Positions 48,920-59,894 of a DNA stretch of 64,000 nucleotides are shown here, piece by piece (the stretch's first letter is position 1; each line of letters starts with the position of its first letter). This DNA comes from Adiantum capillus-veneris. Lineage: Eukaryota; Streptophyta; Polypodiopsida; Polypodiales; Pteridaceae. The position numbers and the translations under genes are program-made. The notes beneath the pieces were generated by a model. That model did not search any database and had not been told where the DNA came from. It worked only from the letters and a program-made list of their open reading frames with translations. The stretch is taken from positions 131,618,018 through 131,682,017 of the forward strand of contig CM043968.1 of the NCBI GenBank assembly GCA_014529385.2, written 5' to 3'.

Positions 48920-50255
48920 CAATGTTCAGTATCACTCAAGGAAAGAACCACAACAAAAAAGTTAGTTTGTTGTGTTCGCACATAACCCAAGTCCACTTGG
49001 ACGTGGCGATTTTTAATCGTGTTTTTGAAGAGTGGCAGGTAACCCAAGAAAGAAGGGCTTGTCCAGCCTCCCCTTGTTCCTCTTTTCACTCATTGAGAGC
49101 GGACTGTGCACTTAGCGGCTGGACAATCGACGTGAGGTGGGAAAAAGCAACTTTGGTGTGAGCGCAAGGCCGCCAAGGGGTGTGCTCGGGTAAGAGAAAA
49201 GCCTTCTCAAACATATTGCAAGCTAAGTGCCCAAGTACCTCAAGACACCAAGTACCTCAAGAACCCAACTACCCAAGATCTCAGTGTATGGTCGTCACTC
49301 GAAGCGGAATAGATACTCAGCATGAAGGTGATGAGAGTGGAGTTGGAGAAGAAGAAGTTGCTACACCAAGAGGATTGTGCCCCGATCCTCCCCCATCCTC
49401 ATCTACGCCACGGGTTGCACCAAATCCTCTAGAAGCTTTAATCAAGTCGATGATGGATATGATGCTACAACAATAGGCGCAACGTGCCGCCGTGGATCAC
49501 GACTGCAAAGCTCAACGCATCGCCTTCGAACGAGAATGAGAAGCACAATGAATTACAGCCGAAGAAAAGCGGGTGGCTATGGAGTTAGCCCGAGAGGCGC
49601 AACACGACAACGCATGCAAGAGTTGATCCTCCCAAGTTCTCTCCACAAAGAGAGATCCTCGCAAGGACACGGGTGAATCATCAAGTAGCACAAGTACCAG
49701 CGACACCTGCAACAACACCGTCGGAAGTTGACGTTCAGTAAGTATGACGATAAGATGGACGCTAATGTTATTTAGTCTTGGCTGCATCAATTTAATGCTT
49801 ACTTTGCGACAAATAAGAAGACAGGCAATAGCAAAGTTTTGACGGCAGCCATGTGTCTTGCCGATGATGCCATTAATTGGTATCAAGCATGGCAAGAGGC
49901 ACAATTGGCCGCGAACCTAGAGGAAGCCGAGGAAGGCGTGCCCCTTTCTCTCAATTGGGCCGACTTCCAAAACAAGCTCAAGGCACGGTTCATGCCGCCA
50001 CAGTAGCTAGCTTGGCTAAGAGAAGATTGGTGTAACCTTAAGCAAAATGGTACACCAGTTATGTCTTTTTCTAACCGTGTTTTGCAGCTCGGCACCCAAT
50101 TACGCAAATCGGATGCAAAACGCAAAGAGGCCTTCCTTTTCGGGTTGGACGAGTATATCAAGTTTGATGTCGAAGTCCTCGACCCAATAGATCTCAACAA
50201 GGCGGTAGCGGTTGCTCTCGCGCAGGTGGACGACATACACTGTGGGGTCTCCAAT
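48920..50255 (+). pseudogene. LTR-A element leader and gag, decayed
   Basis: A conserved leader of about 370 bp precedes an ATG at 49288 with MVVTRSGIDTQHEGDE. Through stops and shifts it reads on to the Gag core: NAYFATNKKTGNSKVLTAAM, DDAINWYQAWQEAQL, SFSNRVLQLGTQLRKSD, KEAFLFGLDEYIKFDVEVLD and PIDLNKAVAVALAQ. The match to 60193-61004 is close. The element breaks off at about 50255, where an oppositely oriented pol relic begins. Confidence 0.8.
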
Positions 50256-51430
50256 TTTTGGAAGACTGTTTACAAAAAATTGCTTGTGAATTTAGAGTCA
50301 TGATCACTAACAATTTTGTCGAGCAAACCATATAGTTTGTATAAATGTTCCAAAAGGAGCTGGGCTAACTCTATGGTGGAGCGCGTAGCGATAAATCGTG
50401 CTACCTTCGTGAGTCGATTGACGATGACCCAAACGGCATCATGCCAACAGTTGGTTCGGGGTAATCCAACTACAAAATCCATAGAAATGCTTGTCCACTT
50501 ACTATCAGGAATTTGCAAAGGATGTAGCAACCCAATGCGCTTTTGACATTCAGCTTTGTTGGGCTGACACTACGCACATTCCTACACACACTTTTCAGTA
50601 AAAGCTTTCATGTGCGACCAATAGAAATACCAGCCAACCAAGGCCAAAGTACGGTGTATGCCAGGGTGTCCTACACTTGGTGCATCATGACACTGGAACA
50701 AAATTTACTTGCGGATATCCTCATCAAAGGGCACACACACTTTGCCTTGATTGAAAAGTACTCCATTACGAATGGGATACTTGGACTCGTTGCCAGATTG
50801 CAACAAAGTGACGATTGTTTTGGCGAGGAAAGGATAGAAGTCAATCGAAATTTCTGCAAATGAATGAGTATTCACCTCGAAATCCTACTAAGGGCATCGG
50901 CTACCATATTGATAGCCCCCTTACAATAGCATATCTCGAAATCAACTCTTGCATGAGTCCTACACACCTAGCTTTTCGACCACAAAGGTCGGATTGATCA
51001 AAAGAAGACAAAGTACCTGGATCGTCGATGGCGTTTACCGAAGTAATTGTCGAAGCGGAGGTAGACGTCTTCTACTTTTGCTTATGACACGCCTTATCAC
51101 CGCATAAGTGGCCGGTCTAGTGGCAGTCAAAACAGCGATTTTTGTTTTAGTCCCCCACACGAGCTGCTTTCGATTTGCCATCATTCTTCAATTTCTTCCA
51201 TGGAAGGTTCGATGATTCACTCATGGCTGCTGAAGTGTTCGAGCGCTTGAATTTTAACGTGGAGGAACCACGGCGAGGAGTCTCCCCATCCATTGGGCCA
51301 CCTCCAGAAGCCGCCAAAGTATTATCATTGTTTCTAGCTAACTTATAGATGTCCTCAATAGATGTAATCAAATTGCATAAAACCTCATTCCGAGGATCGA
51401 TGATATACTCGACAAATTCCAGTGTCTACT
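50256..51430 (-). pseudogene. Ty3/gypsy relic: Gag C-terminus joined to RNase H end and integrase
   Basis: On the minus strand 51371-51147 is Gag-like (SIEDIYKLARNNDNTLAA), leading to CFDCHxTGHLCGDKACH, a decayed zinc knuckle. By about 50990 it is RNase H end sequence with ICYCKGAINMVADALSRI. Integrase follows: VGHPGIHRTLALVGWYFYW, an NKAECQKRIGLLHPLQIPDS linker, SMDFVVGLPR, VNRLTKVARFIATRST and IVSDHDSKFTS. Protease, reverse transcriptase and most of RNase H are deleted. Frameshifts and stops throughout. Confidence 0.8.
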
Positions 51431-52212
51431 TGCCAAATTGATCTGAAGAGTGGTTATCATCATATCCAAATTGCTCCTAGAGACGTCTACAAGACAGCTC
51501 TCAAGACGACTCTAAATTTGTATGAATATTTGGTGACACCATTTGGCCTTACAAATACTTCGGCTACATTCAACCGCATGATGGATAGGATTTTCAGAGA
51601 GTACCAATCATTTGTGGGCACTTTCTTTGACGACATCATCGTCTTCTCCAAGAATGAAGCAGAACACAGACACCACCTATTTTTCAAGCACTACGGAGGC
51701 TTGGTTATAAATGCGAAAAAGAGCAAATTTTTCTTGCCTGAGATACATTCATTGGGACACATTGTCTCAACAGAAGGGGTAAAGATGGATCCGGCCAAAG
51801 TTGAGACTATGTGTGATTGGCCTGATTTGAAGAATGCTCATGAAGTCCAATCTTTCTAGGCTTGTGCTCATATTATCAGCGGTTCATTCGGAAATTTGCA
51901 GAGATAGCTTCTCCTTTGCATGTATTGACTCAGAAAGGAGTACCTTTTTACTTGGGGCTCCATAAAGATTGCAACCTTTCAGACTCTCAAGGAAAAGTTG
52001 ACTACGGAATCAGTGTTGGCCTTGCCAGACTTGCAAAAGCCATTCGGAGTTTATTGTGATGCTCGTGGTCGCAGTTTGGGAGCAGTTTTGATGCAAGAAG
52101 GCCATGCCATTGCTTATGAGAGCAGGATGTTTTCACATCCTGAATTGGTTGCACAGATTTACGAGAAAGTTGTTGGCAATTATCCATGCTCTTACGTAGT
52201 GGTGACACTATC
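51420..52212 (+). pseudogene. Ty3/gypsy reverse transcriptase fragment
   Basis: 51422-51859 encodes STCQIDLKSGYHHIQIAPRD, YEYLVTPFGLTNTSATFNRM, the catalytic FFDDIIVFSK and LGHIVSTEGVKMDPAKVE. After a stop and frame changes it continues with FQTLKEKL, TTESVLALPDLQKPFGVYCD and SLGAVLMQEGHAIAYESRMF, the tether and start of RNase H. The LTR-C that follows may be its 3' LTR, but no polypurine tract is obvious. Confidence 0.85.
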
Positions 52213-54355
52213 TGTCACAAATTGATGGTGTGTCGTGGCCCTGGACAAGGGAGGGGGCAACAGAGGACACACCCACACTCCCCGGCTGGCAAAAAATCCG
52301 CACCGCTGTTGACGTGGCAGATCCCGTAAAACGCGCCGCAAAATCCACTGACAGCTGCTAACGTGGCAGAGCGTACGGAACGTGAAACCGGCCTGTTCAA
52401 TCCAAAAAGGGCGGTAGACTTTACTTCAAACCTGGATTTAGCTTTCACCCATTATTAGTCGTCTATTCTACCTGTACTTTCAAGACACAACACGGGGGAA
52501 AGGGATACAGGCTGCTAGAATGCACCTGTATGAGAAGACCAACACCAGATTGGCCCCTAACTTAGGCGCCCCTTTCGGTATTTCTTTATTGTTTAAAAGA
52601 GGGAATAAACGATGTGGTTCCCTACAAGCTGCCCTGCACAAACTTGGCTGAATTTCAACTGTTCCGGCTCGATTTCGGCAACATAACTGTACTAGGACCC
52701 TTCACAGTCAGTATTCCCACGCATTGAATGACCTTCCCAACGCAGACGGGCACTTTGAAAAACCTGGCGAGAATCTGCAGCGCGCTGAATTCTCTGTTTT
52801 CAGCCCCGAAAATGCGCCAAATCACCTGTATAGCGGTCCCCTCGCGTCCCCGAACCTCTTGGGGGTATTAGGGACCGTTTAGGGCCAAAACCCTAAACCT
52901 GCAGAAACACACAGCAGGCTGTAATTTACTGTTTCGGGCTCTGTTTCGCGTGCCGGTCGCATCCGTAGCAAGTCCTCGAGCTCCCGCACTTGTAGGGCTA
53001 CTTGCCCTTTGAATCCGACGAGATTTCTGGCATGAAACCTCTCCGAATTCACTTGTACCTGCGGGGGATTAGCCGCTAGCTAATCCAGTACCTGTGCAAG
53101 AGGCTCTTGCCTCAGCAATCGCGCATGAACCCACACAACTGTACGTTGGTCAAATGAAAAGCCCACTAGAGGGGCATAACATACTGCCATAAAGGAGAGA
53201 GAGGGCAATGCGTAGCGTGCAGGGCATCACCCCTGGCACCGCACTGTACATAGGAGGGAAAGCAAGCACTCCATAGCTCTTAACCTGTGACAGAAATCTG
53301 CAAATGAGCCTTCTTCCTCCTGAATTCAGTGCCACTTCTTGTTGCATGAGGAAAGTGCACCAGAATGTGCCACTTGGCGCATTTACAAGCATTTTCCCGT
53401 TTCGGGGTTGCCGCCTAAAAATCTCCCAACCGGTTGCCCAGTTGACTTCACGGCAGAGTAAGAAAATGTTCCCATAGTCATACCGGAGGTAATGACGCGA
53501 ACACATTTTCAGGTCCCAAAATAGCAGTTCCCTAAATTTTAGGAGATGCTACCATTGTATCTTTCTAGGTCATCTGACCCCCTTTGCACACTGCAGCCAC
53601 ACCCAAAACTGAAATGTAGCCTCTGTAGCAAAGGATTCCACTTTGGCTAGTCAATGACCCCACTTTGGCTAACCATAGTCTTTGTCCAACCTTAGTGCTC
53701 TCTTGCCCTCAGGCCTGGACTCCCTCTGGACAGTTCCACACTAGCTATGCAATGCAGGGCAGTTAGATTTCCCAAGGGGTGTTTCCAAAAAGTGAAAGTA
53801 AATAAATAATAAGAAAGAAATCAACAAAAAGGATAGATAGTAGTCACACGCTGGTGACAACCCGCTTTTTGCATTGGACTGTACGGCAGCAGTACAAAAA
53901 AAAAGCAAGGCTGAATTCTACGCTGATTTTTGGCAGCTTTTGAGTCAAAACTGCTTTATTTTAATGCTTTTAAAAGGGAAGCTTTGGGGCTCTGCTTTTG
54001 GTATCCCTTGTGATCATAAATAGATACTGCTTTATTTTAATGCTTTTAAAAGGGAAGCTTTGGGGCTTTGCTTTTGGTATCCCTTGTGATCATAAATAGA
54101 TGGGCAGGGCTCCCACTGTGCAGAGCATCTGGACGCAAAGTCTGAGAGTGAGACCCCTCCCACTCCTTGTACTTTTGAGTTGTAGATTAATACAAAAAGA
54201 AATATCGAAAGGGGCACCAGTCCTTAGGGCCAATATCTCTAGGCACGGAACTCCGTCGGGCCGTGTCGAATCAATTGTGAACTGTGAATTGTTTTGAAGT
54301 AAATCTCTCCTGTGTCGCGGTAGAATCTTGACTTGGAGTGTCCAAGTTTGTTACA
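52213..54355 (+). repeat. LTR-C split by an LTR-B insertion
   Basis: The LTR starts TGTCACAAATTG at 52213, is interrupted at 52473-53859, and resumes to end GTGTCCAAGTTTGTTACA at 54355, next to a primer site. Its own length is about 756 bp. The right part has a 75-bp tandem duplication (about 53948-54098) containing AAGCTTTGGGGCTCTGCTTT. Confidence 0.75.
52473..53859 (-). repeat. LTR-B, inserted in LTR-C
   Basis: On the minus strand it starts TGTCACCAGCGTGTG and ends CTTGAAAGTACA (1387 bp, against 1389 for the copy at 2352). No internal region flanks it, so it is probably a solo LTR. The flanking pentamers CTACC and ACCCG do not match, so the ends or target duplication are eroded. Confidence 0.78.
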
Positions 54356-54356
54356 A

Positions 54357-54370
54357 TGGTATCAGATCGC
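54357..54370 (+). other. Primer binding site of the LTR-C element
   Basis: TGGTATCAGATCGC directly follows the LTR end TTACA plus one A. It matches the initiator-Met type in its first ten bases. Confidence 0.7.
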
Positions 54371-54860
54371 AGAAAGATTCTTCTTCTACGAAGGATTCGA
54401 TCCTTTTTACAGCGCGCACAGCTTTTGGGAAAGATCTTCGTGTCCCGACTTCGAGCGCAGAAAGATTCTTCTTCTACGAAGGATCCGATCCTTTTTACAG
54501 TGCACACAGCTTTTGGGAAAGAATCTTCGTGTCCCGAGCCCGGGCTTATTAGCCACTCCACCCTTCATACATCGCGTATCGGACGCGCTCCCGTCTTCAT
54601 CGCTCTGTTTTATAGGGCATAAAGCCATTAAAAATCCCAGATTACACATGGGTTCTGGTGAAAAATCTGACAAAGATGATGTCACAAAGTGATGACGTGT
54701 CTGCTCGGGAGCCGAAACCATGACTACTGCTGAAAATCCTAATTCTACAAACCCTAACCCTAAAACTTGCAAACCCTAAAATCTGCCAGAAACCCTTACA
54801 CTAATCCTAACCCTAAAAATTGTCATAAACCCTAACCCTAGCAGCAAGCTGAAAACCCGT
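54366..54860 (+). repeat. LTR-C element leader with an 88-bp duplication and AAACCCTA words
   Basis: The unit AGAAAGATTCTTCTTCTACG through TTTGGGAAAG and CGTGTCCCGA occurs twice (about 54371-54455 and 54459-54538). From 54760 to 54850 there are about ten scattered CCCTAA words, not a regular array. Small frames here are probably not genes. Confidence 0.65.
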
Positions 54861-54869
54861 GAAAAGCGT

Positions 54870-55288
54870 TGGCATGCTGACGTGGCACCGTACGGCTGCT
54901 TTTGCGACAAATTTGCCAAGCTTTTGGGCGACAGCAGTTTTCCTGCTTTTCTCTACGCAATTTGTGTGTGAGAGAGAGAGAGAAAAAGGCTTTGTTTTAT
55001 TAAAAGCCCCACAGAGAGAGAGCTTGTGAAAGAAAAGAGTTCTACTTTATTTTCAAGCTTTTGGGGCTCTGCTTTTGGCATCCCTTGTAATCAATAAATA
55101 AGTGGTGAGAGCTTACACTCTGCAGAGCATCTGGATGCAGAGTCTGAGAGTGAAACCCTAACCACTCTCTTGTACTTTGAGCTGATTAATACATAAAGAA
55201 ATACCGAGAGGGGTGCCAGTCTTTGGGGCCAATATCTCTAGGCACGGAACTCCGCCGGGCCAGTGCAAATCTATTATGAGCTGTGAAG
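54870..55288 (+). repeat. Second LTR-C copy, 3' end cut off by an LTR-A element
   Basis: It has GCTGACGTGGCACCGTACGG, GCTTTTGGGGCTCTGCTTTT and ATACCGAGAGGGGTGCCAGT as in other LTR-C copies. It stops at GAGCTGTGAAG, where TGTCACGTGACA of LTR-A begins. The last roughly 50 bp of the LTR are missing, presumably displaced beyond the window. Confidence 0.7.
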
Positions 55289-56425
55289 TGTCACGTGACA
55301 CATCCAACCCTACGTGTCCGTGGACAAGCTACAGCATGACCAAGGTTCAGTACAGTCAAGTCAGTCTAGAATAGGAAGTGATCTGGCACTTTTGTGAGTC
55401 TATTTGTCGACCGTGCATGCCCAGTCACTTACTGTAGATGCATATCCTCTGGTTGCACACAGCATGATCATAAGCATTCCCATCAGAATCCATCAAGGGA
55501 ATTTTCCAGTGCATTTAGCCTATTTTTGACATTTTTCACGTATTATTTTTAAGTGACTTTTGTTGGAAAGTAGATAGGGCAAATTGAGTAAGTTTGTATA
55601 TAAGCAAACCTAAACTAGCACTAAATGGCAAAAGAGGCAACAGGAGCCAAGCTCAGCAGGCAACTTCTCCAACAAGACCCCTTGGTGGATTTCCTCCAAG
55701 CAAGAAGAACCTTTCCCCTAGCGTTTTCTTCATCAAGCACCTTCGCCATTCCTTGCATCAGCATGGCGTTTTTGCATCAGCACCATCGCCACAGAAACTC
55801 CCACCCCCTGATGTTTTTGAAGAAGATCATCGCTAGCAGAACTTCCCACAACAGCGTTTTTGGTCATAGCAAATTCAGCCCTAACGAAGTAGCAAATTCA
55901 GCCCGGAAAGACAATGCATTAGTTTTCAGCCTTAAGAGCCTCGGTTTTCAGCCCTAAAACCTGCAGATTTTCAGCGTCAAAGACCCACAGAAACAGCCCC
56001 AGAATCAGCGTTTTTGGACTAGTCTCAGATTTCAACCCATAGCGTTTTTGGACAGCAGATAAAAGATTGCAGATTTCAGCCCTTAGGTCGGTGTCGTCAT
56101 CGTCGACATAGCCTAGACTTGCATCAGTCTCATGCATCACCATTGTACCAGATTGTGCAATCAATAGTAGACTACTCTCGCCGACGAGAGTGGGGCCTTC
56201 GGAGGAGGGTTTTACAACGTCTCTGGTGTCGTATCTCTCTTCTCTCTCTATCTCTCAGTCTCATACACTTGCACGCACAGTGTCCATTCACTTTGTTTGT
56301 GATCATAGCATTCTCTCATTAAGAAGGGAAGGCTCTACGTTCCATAAGAACAAAAGGAACCTTGAGCACAATTCAGAGCACTCATCTTGAGCAAAGCGCA
56401 AACATTCTTTCCGCTGCACCTAACT
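55289..56425 (+). repeat. 5' LTR-A of the outer element
   Basis: It starts with the perfect palindrome TGTCACGTGACA and ends GCACCTAACT, a changed form of GCACCTTACA. The TATA box is at 55597-55604. Confidence 0.85.
55597..55604 (+). promoter_or_regulatory. LTR-A TATA box (TATATAAG)
   Basis: About 310 bp from the LTR start, as in the solo LTR at 12247. Confidence 0.65.
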
Positions 56426-56825
56426 TTGGTATCAAAGCTTTGGCGGTGTTCTATATCACTCAAGGAAAGAACCACAAGAATCACAAGAATTTTTTTTGCT
56501 TGTTGCGGTCGCACCCAAGTTCGCTTGGGCGTGTCGATTCCTAATCGTGTTTTTGAAGAGTGGCACGAATCCCAAGAAAGAAGGGCTTGTCCAGCCTCCC
56601 CTTGTGTCTCTTTTCACTCATTGAGAGCGGACCGTGCACTTAGCGGGCGGCCAATCGACGTGAGGTGGGAAAAAGCAACCTTGGTGTGAGCGCAAGGCCA
56701 CCAAGGGGTGCGCCCGCGGAAAGGAGTAGAACTTGGCTGAAGAGAAGATCCTTCTCAAACACAGATTGCAAGCGAAAGAAAACCTCAAGAACCTCAAGAC
56801 CCTCAAGAACCCAAGACCCTAGTGC
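56426..56825 (+). other. Primer site and conserved leader
   Basis: TTGGTATCAAAGCTTTGG starts at 56426. The following 380 bp, including CAAGAAAGAAGGGCTTGTCC and CAATCGACGTGAGGTGGGAA, are shared with the leaders at 48920, 30130-30580 (minus) and 61189-61677 (minus). Confidence 0.75.
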
Positions 56826-57140
56826 ATGGTCATAACCCGAAGCGGAATGGATACTTCACTTACAGTTGATGAGCATGAGAGAGGCGAAGAAGAATTTTCC
56901 CCACCAGGAGGTTTTTCCGACCCTCCCCCTTCCCCATTTACGCCAAGGATTGCACTAACTCCTAAGGAGGAGTTGGACCAGATGTTTATGAAAAAGAAGC
57001 TAAAACGCAAAGCAAGATATGGAGAAAGAATGGCAAAAATGGAACGCAGACAGGCAGAAAGAAGAGCAGAAAGAGAAGCAGAACAAGAAGCAAAAAGAAA
57101 AGAAGTTAAAGCAAGACAAGAACAGAGCGACCAACAAAAT
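56826..57140 (+). CDS. Gag N-terminal ORF of the outer element
   Basis: It begins [20 protein letters not shown] with EEEFSPPGGFSDPPPSPF, then a Lys/Arg/Glu/Ala-rich predicted coiled coil. The frame is cut at 57140 by the nested LTR. Past the insert the sequence continues RLFSQVHAQMQEIW, matching the Gag-ORFX junction of the element at 27524. No capsid or zinc knuckle. Confidence 0.7.
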
Positions 57141-58349
57141 TGTAAGGTGCAGTGGAATGAATGTTGTATTTTCTCAAGATTAGTGATCTTTATTGCTCAA
57201 GGTTCCTTTTAGCTCTTAGGGAAAGAGAGAGCTTTCCGTCTTATGGAGAGTGCTATGATCACGAACAAAGTGAGTGGATATTGTGCGTGCAAGTGAATGA
57301 GACGGAGAGAAGGAGAGAGAAGAGATACGACACCGAGAGGTTGTAAAACCCTCCTCTAAAGGCCCCACTCTCGTCGGCGAGTGGTCTACTTTGATTGCAC
57401 AAAGGTTTACAATGCGTATGCAATGGGACTATGCCGATGACGACGACGGCGATGACGACGACGACTTGATGGCTGAAATCTGGGATCTTTTATCTACTGT
57501 TTTTCATGGTCTTCTTGGTGGCTGAAAATGACTGTTTTGGCTGCGTATTGATGGTTGAAAATGGGGGAGCATCTGCAACCAACTTGGGGGGAAATCTGCT
57601 ACTGTATCTAAGTCTGAAATCTCTGTGGATCTGATGTGGTTTATGGCTGAAAACAAAACGCTGATTGCACCCTGCTGCTAGCCAAAAACACTAGGATGAT
57701 CTGCATCTGCAAAGCTAAAACGCTGAAGTACCTGCTGTACAAAACGCTGGCTCTACTGTTTTGCTGGCGTTAGTAATTTACTGATACTGCTGATCCCAAA
57801 ACGCTGCATGGCTGAATTGAAAACGCTAGCAATTTGGGGTCTTCTGCAAGGGAACTATCGCCAGAAGGAGGGAGACCTCAAAGCGATGGGTGCTCTGTGA
57901 AAACGCCAAGGAAGTGGGAGGTATGGCGATGGATCTGATGCTGTTGGGGCGGTACTGCTGAGAAGTTGCCTGTTGAGCGGAAAGCTCCTGCTGCCTCTTC
58001 TCCCAAAAAGTGCTAACTTGGGTTTGCTTATATATTAACTTAGCAAAATTGCCCTACCTACTTTTGTTGGAAAGTCACTTAAAATTAATAAGTGAAAATA
58101 CCAATAAATAGGAAAATAGGCTAAATGCACTGGAAAATTCCCCTAACTGATGCTAATGGATTTTGATGGGAATTCAGATGATCATGATGTGTGCAACCGG
58201 AGGATATGCATCTATGCTACGTGACTGGGCATGCACGGTCTACGAATAGACTCACAAAAGTGCCAAATCAGTGCTAATCTAAACTGACTGAACCCTGCTG
58301 TGGTGTAGCTTGTCCACAGACACATAGGGTTGGGATGTGTCACGTGACA
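57141..58349 (-). repeat. 3' LTR-A of the nested element
   Basis: 1209 bp with the same ends as the 5' LTR and the TATA box at 58027-58034. It is preceded on the minus strand by AAAGGAGGGGA (58350-58360). Confidence 0.9.
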
Positions 58350-58360
58350 TCCCCTCCTTT

Positions 58361-59461
58361 TCAAAGTGAGGTACTGGTACCGAACTGTATGGCGTCGAGG
58401 GAGATCGCCAACAGCATCCGGAATCATGGAAGGGACTCTTCGCCGGCCCACTCTGATGTGTGGGTCGTGCGGTACTTGAGCTTCATAAAGGTCTGCAACG
58501 CTTGCTTCTTTGGCCGCGCCGAAAGCGACACAAAGTCTTCTGAATCTCCTTTCTTGCTTCAACTTCGTCTAGAGTCGTGCTTCTTCCATCTTCAAGAATC
58601 TCCATGGTTGAAAATTCCTGAAACCATCTCCAACACAAAACCATGAACATACCCATTCCATGTAAAGTGAAGGAAAAAAATATGGTCTTCTCTAAAGACT
58701 GTGTATGCAATGTAGACGAACATAGAGACGGAATGACAAACCATTCATCCAACACATGCAAACAATGCGATCGAATCTTTTCTGTGTGATCGAAATCAAT
58801 CAACTGTGGCAAATCACAATGGAAATGCCCATGTTTGGTGCTCATACTATCATGTGCTCTTTCTACAACTGTGTCATGCCAAGGAAGAGACATAGAATGT
58901 GACTTCTTGACATACAGACTTGTCAACTTTTCATGAAGAATCCATACATTCGTGCTTATCCATGAGAGAAACGTGCTCAACATACAATATGTCATGCCTA
59001 GTAAAAGGGATCACATAACAATGCCGACTAAAATACAGGAAACCTTCACGAATGAAACACTCGAACAATGCGTGCGTACCAATCATGCGAACACATAATA
59101 CTTCCTGTGATGGTTCTTTGGACCAAGGCTCGAGAGCCAAGATCGCATCTTCCGGATCTATTGAAACTTCTTGTGGGGGATCTGTTGACCTCGACTCGAA
59201 AGCCAAGATCGATTCTTGGTGATTGATCGAATCTACAACGAGGTTAGCTTCGCTAGGAACAGCATCAACTAACACATCATCAATCACATCATCTTCGTGC
59301 AAGTCATCATGCTTGTCTTTGTCATCCAAATCATCATGCAAATCATTATCATTCAAATCCTGTGTGTCATGCCGTGGAGAAAAAGAGACTGAGAGTCTCC
59401 TTCTCCTGAATCCTGTAAATCTTGTCCTGCATATTAGCAATGAGAGATGGAGAATGAGCAA
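58361..59461 (-). pseudogene. ORFX copy 2, protein of unknown function
   Basis: It follows protease directly. Frame pieces: 59461-58931 with [46 protein letters not shown] and YVIPFTRHDILYVEHVSLMD. 58995-58483 gives [56 protein letters not shown] and TLDEVEARKEIQKTLCRF. The remaining C-terminus (LKYRTTHTSEWAGEES, then [12 protein letters not shown] and stop) lies immediately before the polypurine tract. Only a few frameshifts and stops break it. The estimated intact length is about 330 residues. Confidence 0.65.
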
Positions 59462-59889
59462 TCCTCTCCATGAATGACAATAGGAGAATCACTCTTGGCA
59501 TTGAGAGTTATAGTGTTAGTCAGAAAATCCATGAGAGCATCATTATCACGAAACCATCGAATGCCCAAAATCATATCACATCCTGAGAGAGGAGAAACAA
59601 CAAATCTTCTAGTGAAGGAAGTGTGTTTTATTGCAAATAACACATCAAGGCATTCCTCGGTGATGAGAGCGTCCATACCAGGACGAAAGCCAGAGACCTT
59701 GATAGGAGATCTCGGACTAACTTCGAGGCGGACTCTCTCAACAAGAGAGGAACTGATCACATCATGCATACTACCTGGGTCAAACAATATGACAAAACGG
59801 TGCCCCGACGTACGACCATAACATTTAATGAGAGAATCATCAATGGAAGGGTCCTGAGAAACTTTGGGCACAATCGTGTTATCATTCAT
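59434..59889 (-). CDS. Retroviral-type aspartic protease of the nested element
   Basis: The 151-residue open frame contains RFVILFDPGSMHDVISSSLV, with DPG at the active-site position (D-[STP]-G variants occur in plant Ty3 proteases). Then come a YDVLF-like segment (LDVLFAIKHTSF) and the flap/ILG region CDMILGIRWFRD. It follows the zinc knuckle in the expected Gag-Pro order and is read on towards ORFX. It would process Gag. Confidence 0.78.
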   Translation of the reverse strand: MNDNTIVPKVSQDPSIDDSLIKCYGRTSGHRFVILFDPGSMHDVISSSLVERVRLEVSPRSPIKVSGFRPGMDALITEECLDVLFAIKHTSFTRRFVVSPLSGCDMILGIRWFRDNDALMDFLTNTITLNAKSDSPIVIHGEDCSFSISHC

Positions 59890-59894
59890 TGCAT

